Shown here: piece by piece, positions 63,778 to 64,000 of the stretch
How positions within the stretch are numbered: the first letter of the stretch is position 1
How the letters are laid out: the number at the start of each line of letters is the position of its first letter
Assembly (NCBI RefSeq): GCF_002217755.1
Contig: NZ_BCFL01000034.1
Span: 118,060-182,059, forward strand
From: Streptomyces hyaluromycini
GTDB taxonomy: Bacteria; Actinomycetota; Actinomycetes; Streptomycetales; Streptomycetaceae
DNA length: 64,000 nt
Direction of reading: 5' to 3'
The notes under the pieces: generated by a model
What the model saw: only the letters and a program-made list of their open reading frames with translations
What the model was told of the DNA's origin: nothing
Database searches by the model: none
Made by a program: the position numbers and the translations under genes

Positions 63778-64000
63778 GGATGTGCCTCCGTATTCGGTGG
63801 GTTGACCGGTATGAAGCATCCACATGCCAGGTGCACGGATCAACACGTTTCTCGGCGGCGGACGGTCCTCAACTATGCGGATGCGATGGCGAGTTCGGAC
63901 TTCACCGACGCCGGCGTGCGCTGTCCGTCCCGAGTCCTCGGCCGGGTTCGGGGCGGGCGGAGAACCGCAGGAGGCGGCGGCAGGTGGCCGGCGTTCGCGC
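63778..64000. other. Right-edge region without recognised gene
   Basis: The last 223 bases hold the promoter side of the ALF gene. I see no ORF with ribosome binding site or recognisable product here. Confidence 0.4.

Overview
The window is chromosomal DNA of a Streptomyces-type actinomycete. The sequence is uniformly GC-rich, GTG starts are frequent, and the gene order lepA-rpsT-holA-comEC-comEA-leuS ... rsfS-nadD-proA-proB ... obgE-rpmA-rplU-rne is the one I know from the Streptomyces core chromosome (from memory, not searched). Most genes are on the minus strand. About 55 protein-coding genes or gene fragments, two identical tRNA-Ala(GGC) genes and one leader peptide are supported.

Left part (1-25 kb): the N-terminal part of lepA diverges from rpsT. 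It is followed by holA, a YceI-like protein, arylamine N-acetyltransferase, comEC/comEA, degV and leuS. leuS is preceded by a complete transcription attenuator: a leader peptide with three consecutive leucine codons, then a terminator. On the plus strand a two-gene operon pairs a bis-haem ferric-reductase-like membrane protein with a NuoF-like flavoprotein carrying a C-terminal ferredoxin. The identical tRNA-Ala genes then bracket 4.4 kb holding a GT87 mannosyltransferase-like gene, two tiny zinc-ribbon genes, an MFS exporter and its divergent XRE regulator. Next come the phosphatase-rsfS pair, an LCP-family protein (probably PdtA-like) and nadD.

Middle part (25-44 kb): two small membrane proteins missed by simple ORF calling, an M48 protease, two membrane proteins sharing a VVFDE motif, proA and proB. 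Between proB and obgE sits a teichoic-acid-like wall polymer cluster. It encodes a pyruvyltransferase-family protein, a GT2, a TagF-like polymerase, a fused CDP-ribitol-type cytidylyltransferase/reductase, a PAPS-type sulfotransferase and a Tat-exported PhoD. A good PHO box lies directly upstream of the sulfotransferase gene. With the LCP ligase upstream, this suggests a phosphate-controlled envelope polymer locus. obgE, rpmA, rplU and a very large RNase E/G follow.

Right part (49-64 kb): genes become more accessory. They include a repeat protein built on LTPIGHAxVW units, DUF805, a 5'-deleted P-type ATPase, class III-like PPK2, a VOC protein, an SDR-fold protein without its catalytic tetrad, a remnant of an isochorismatase-type hydrolase, and an operon of unknown protein, DyP peroxidase and catalase-like protein. 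A 12-copy 12-bp repeat lies inside that operon. The window ends with a GAP-family membrane protein, a DUF2975/XRE module with paired dyads, a DUF899 protein and a secreted ALF-repeat protein. All assignments come from reading motifs and domain signatures; no database search was run.
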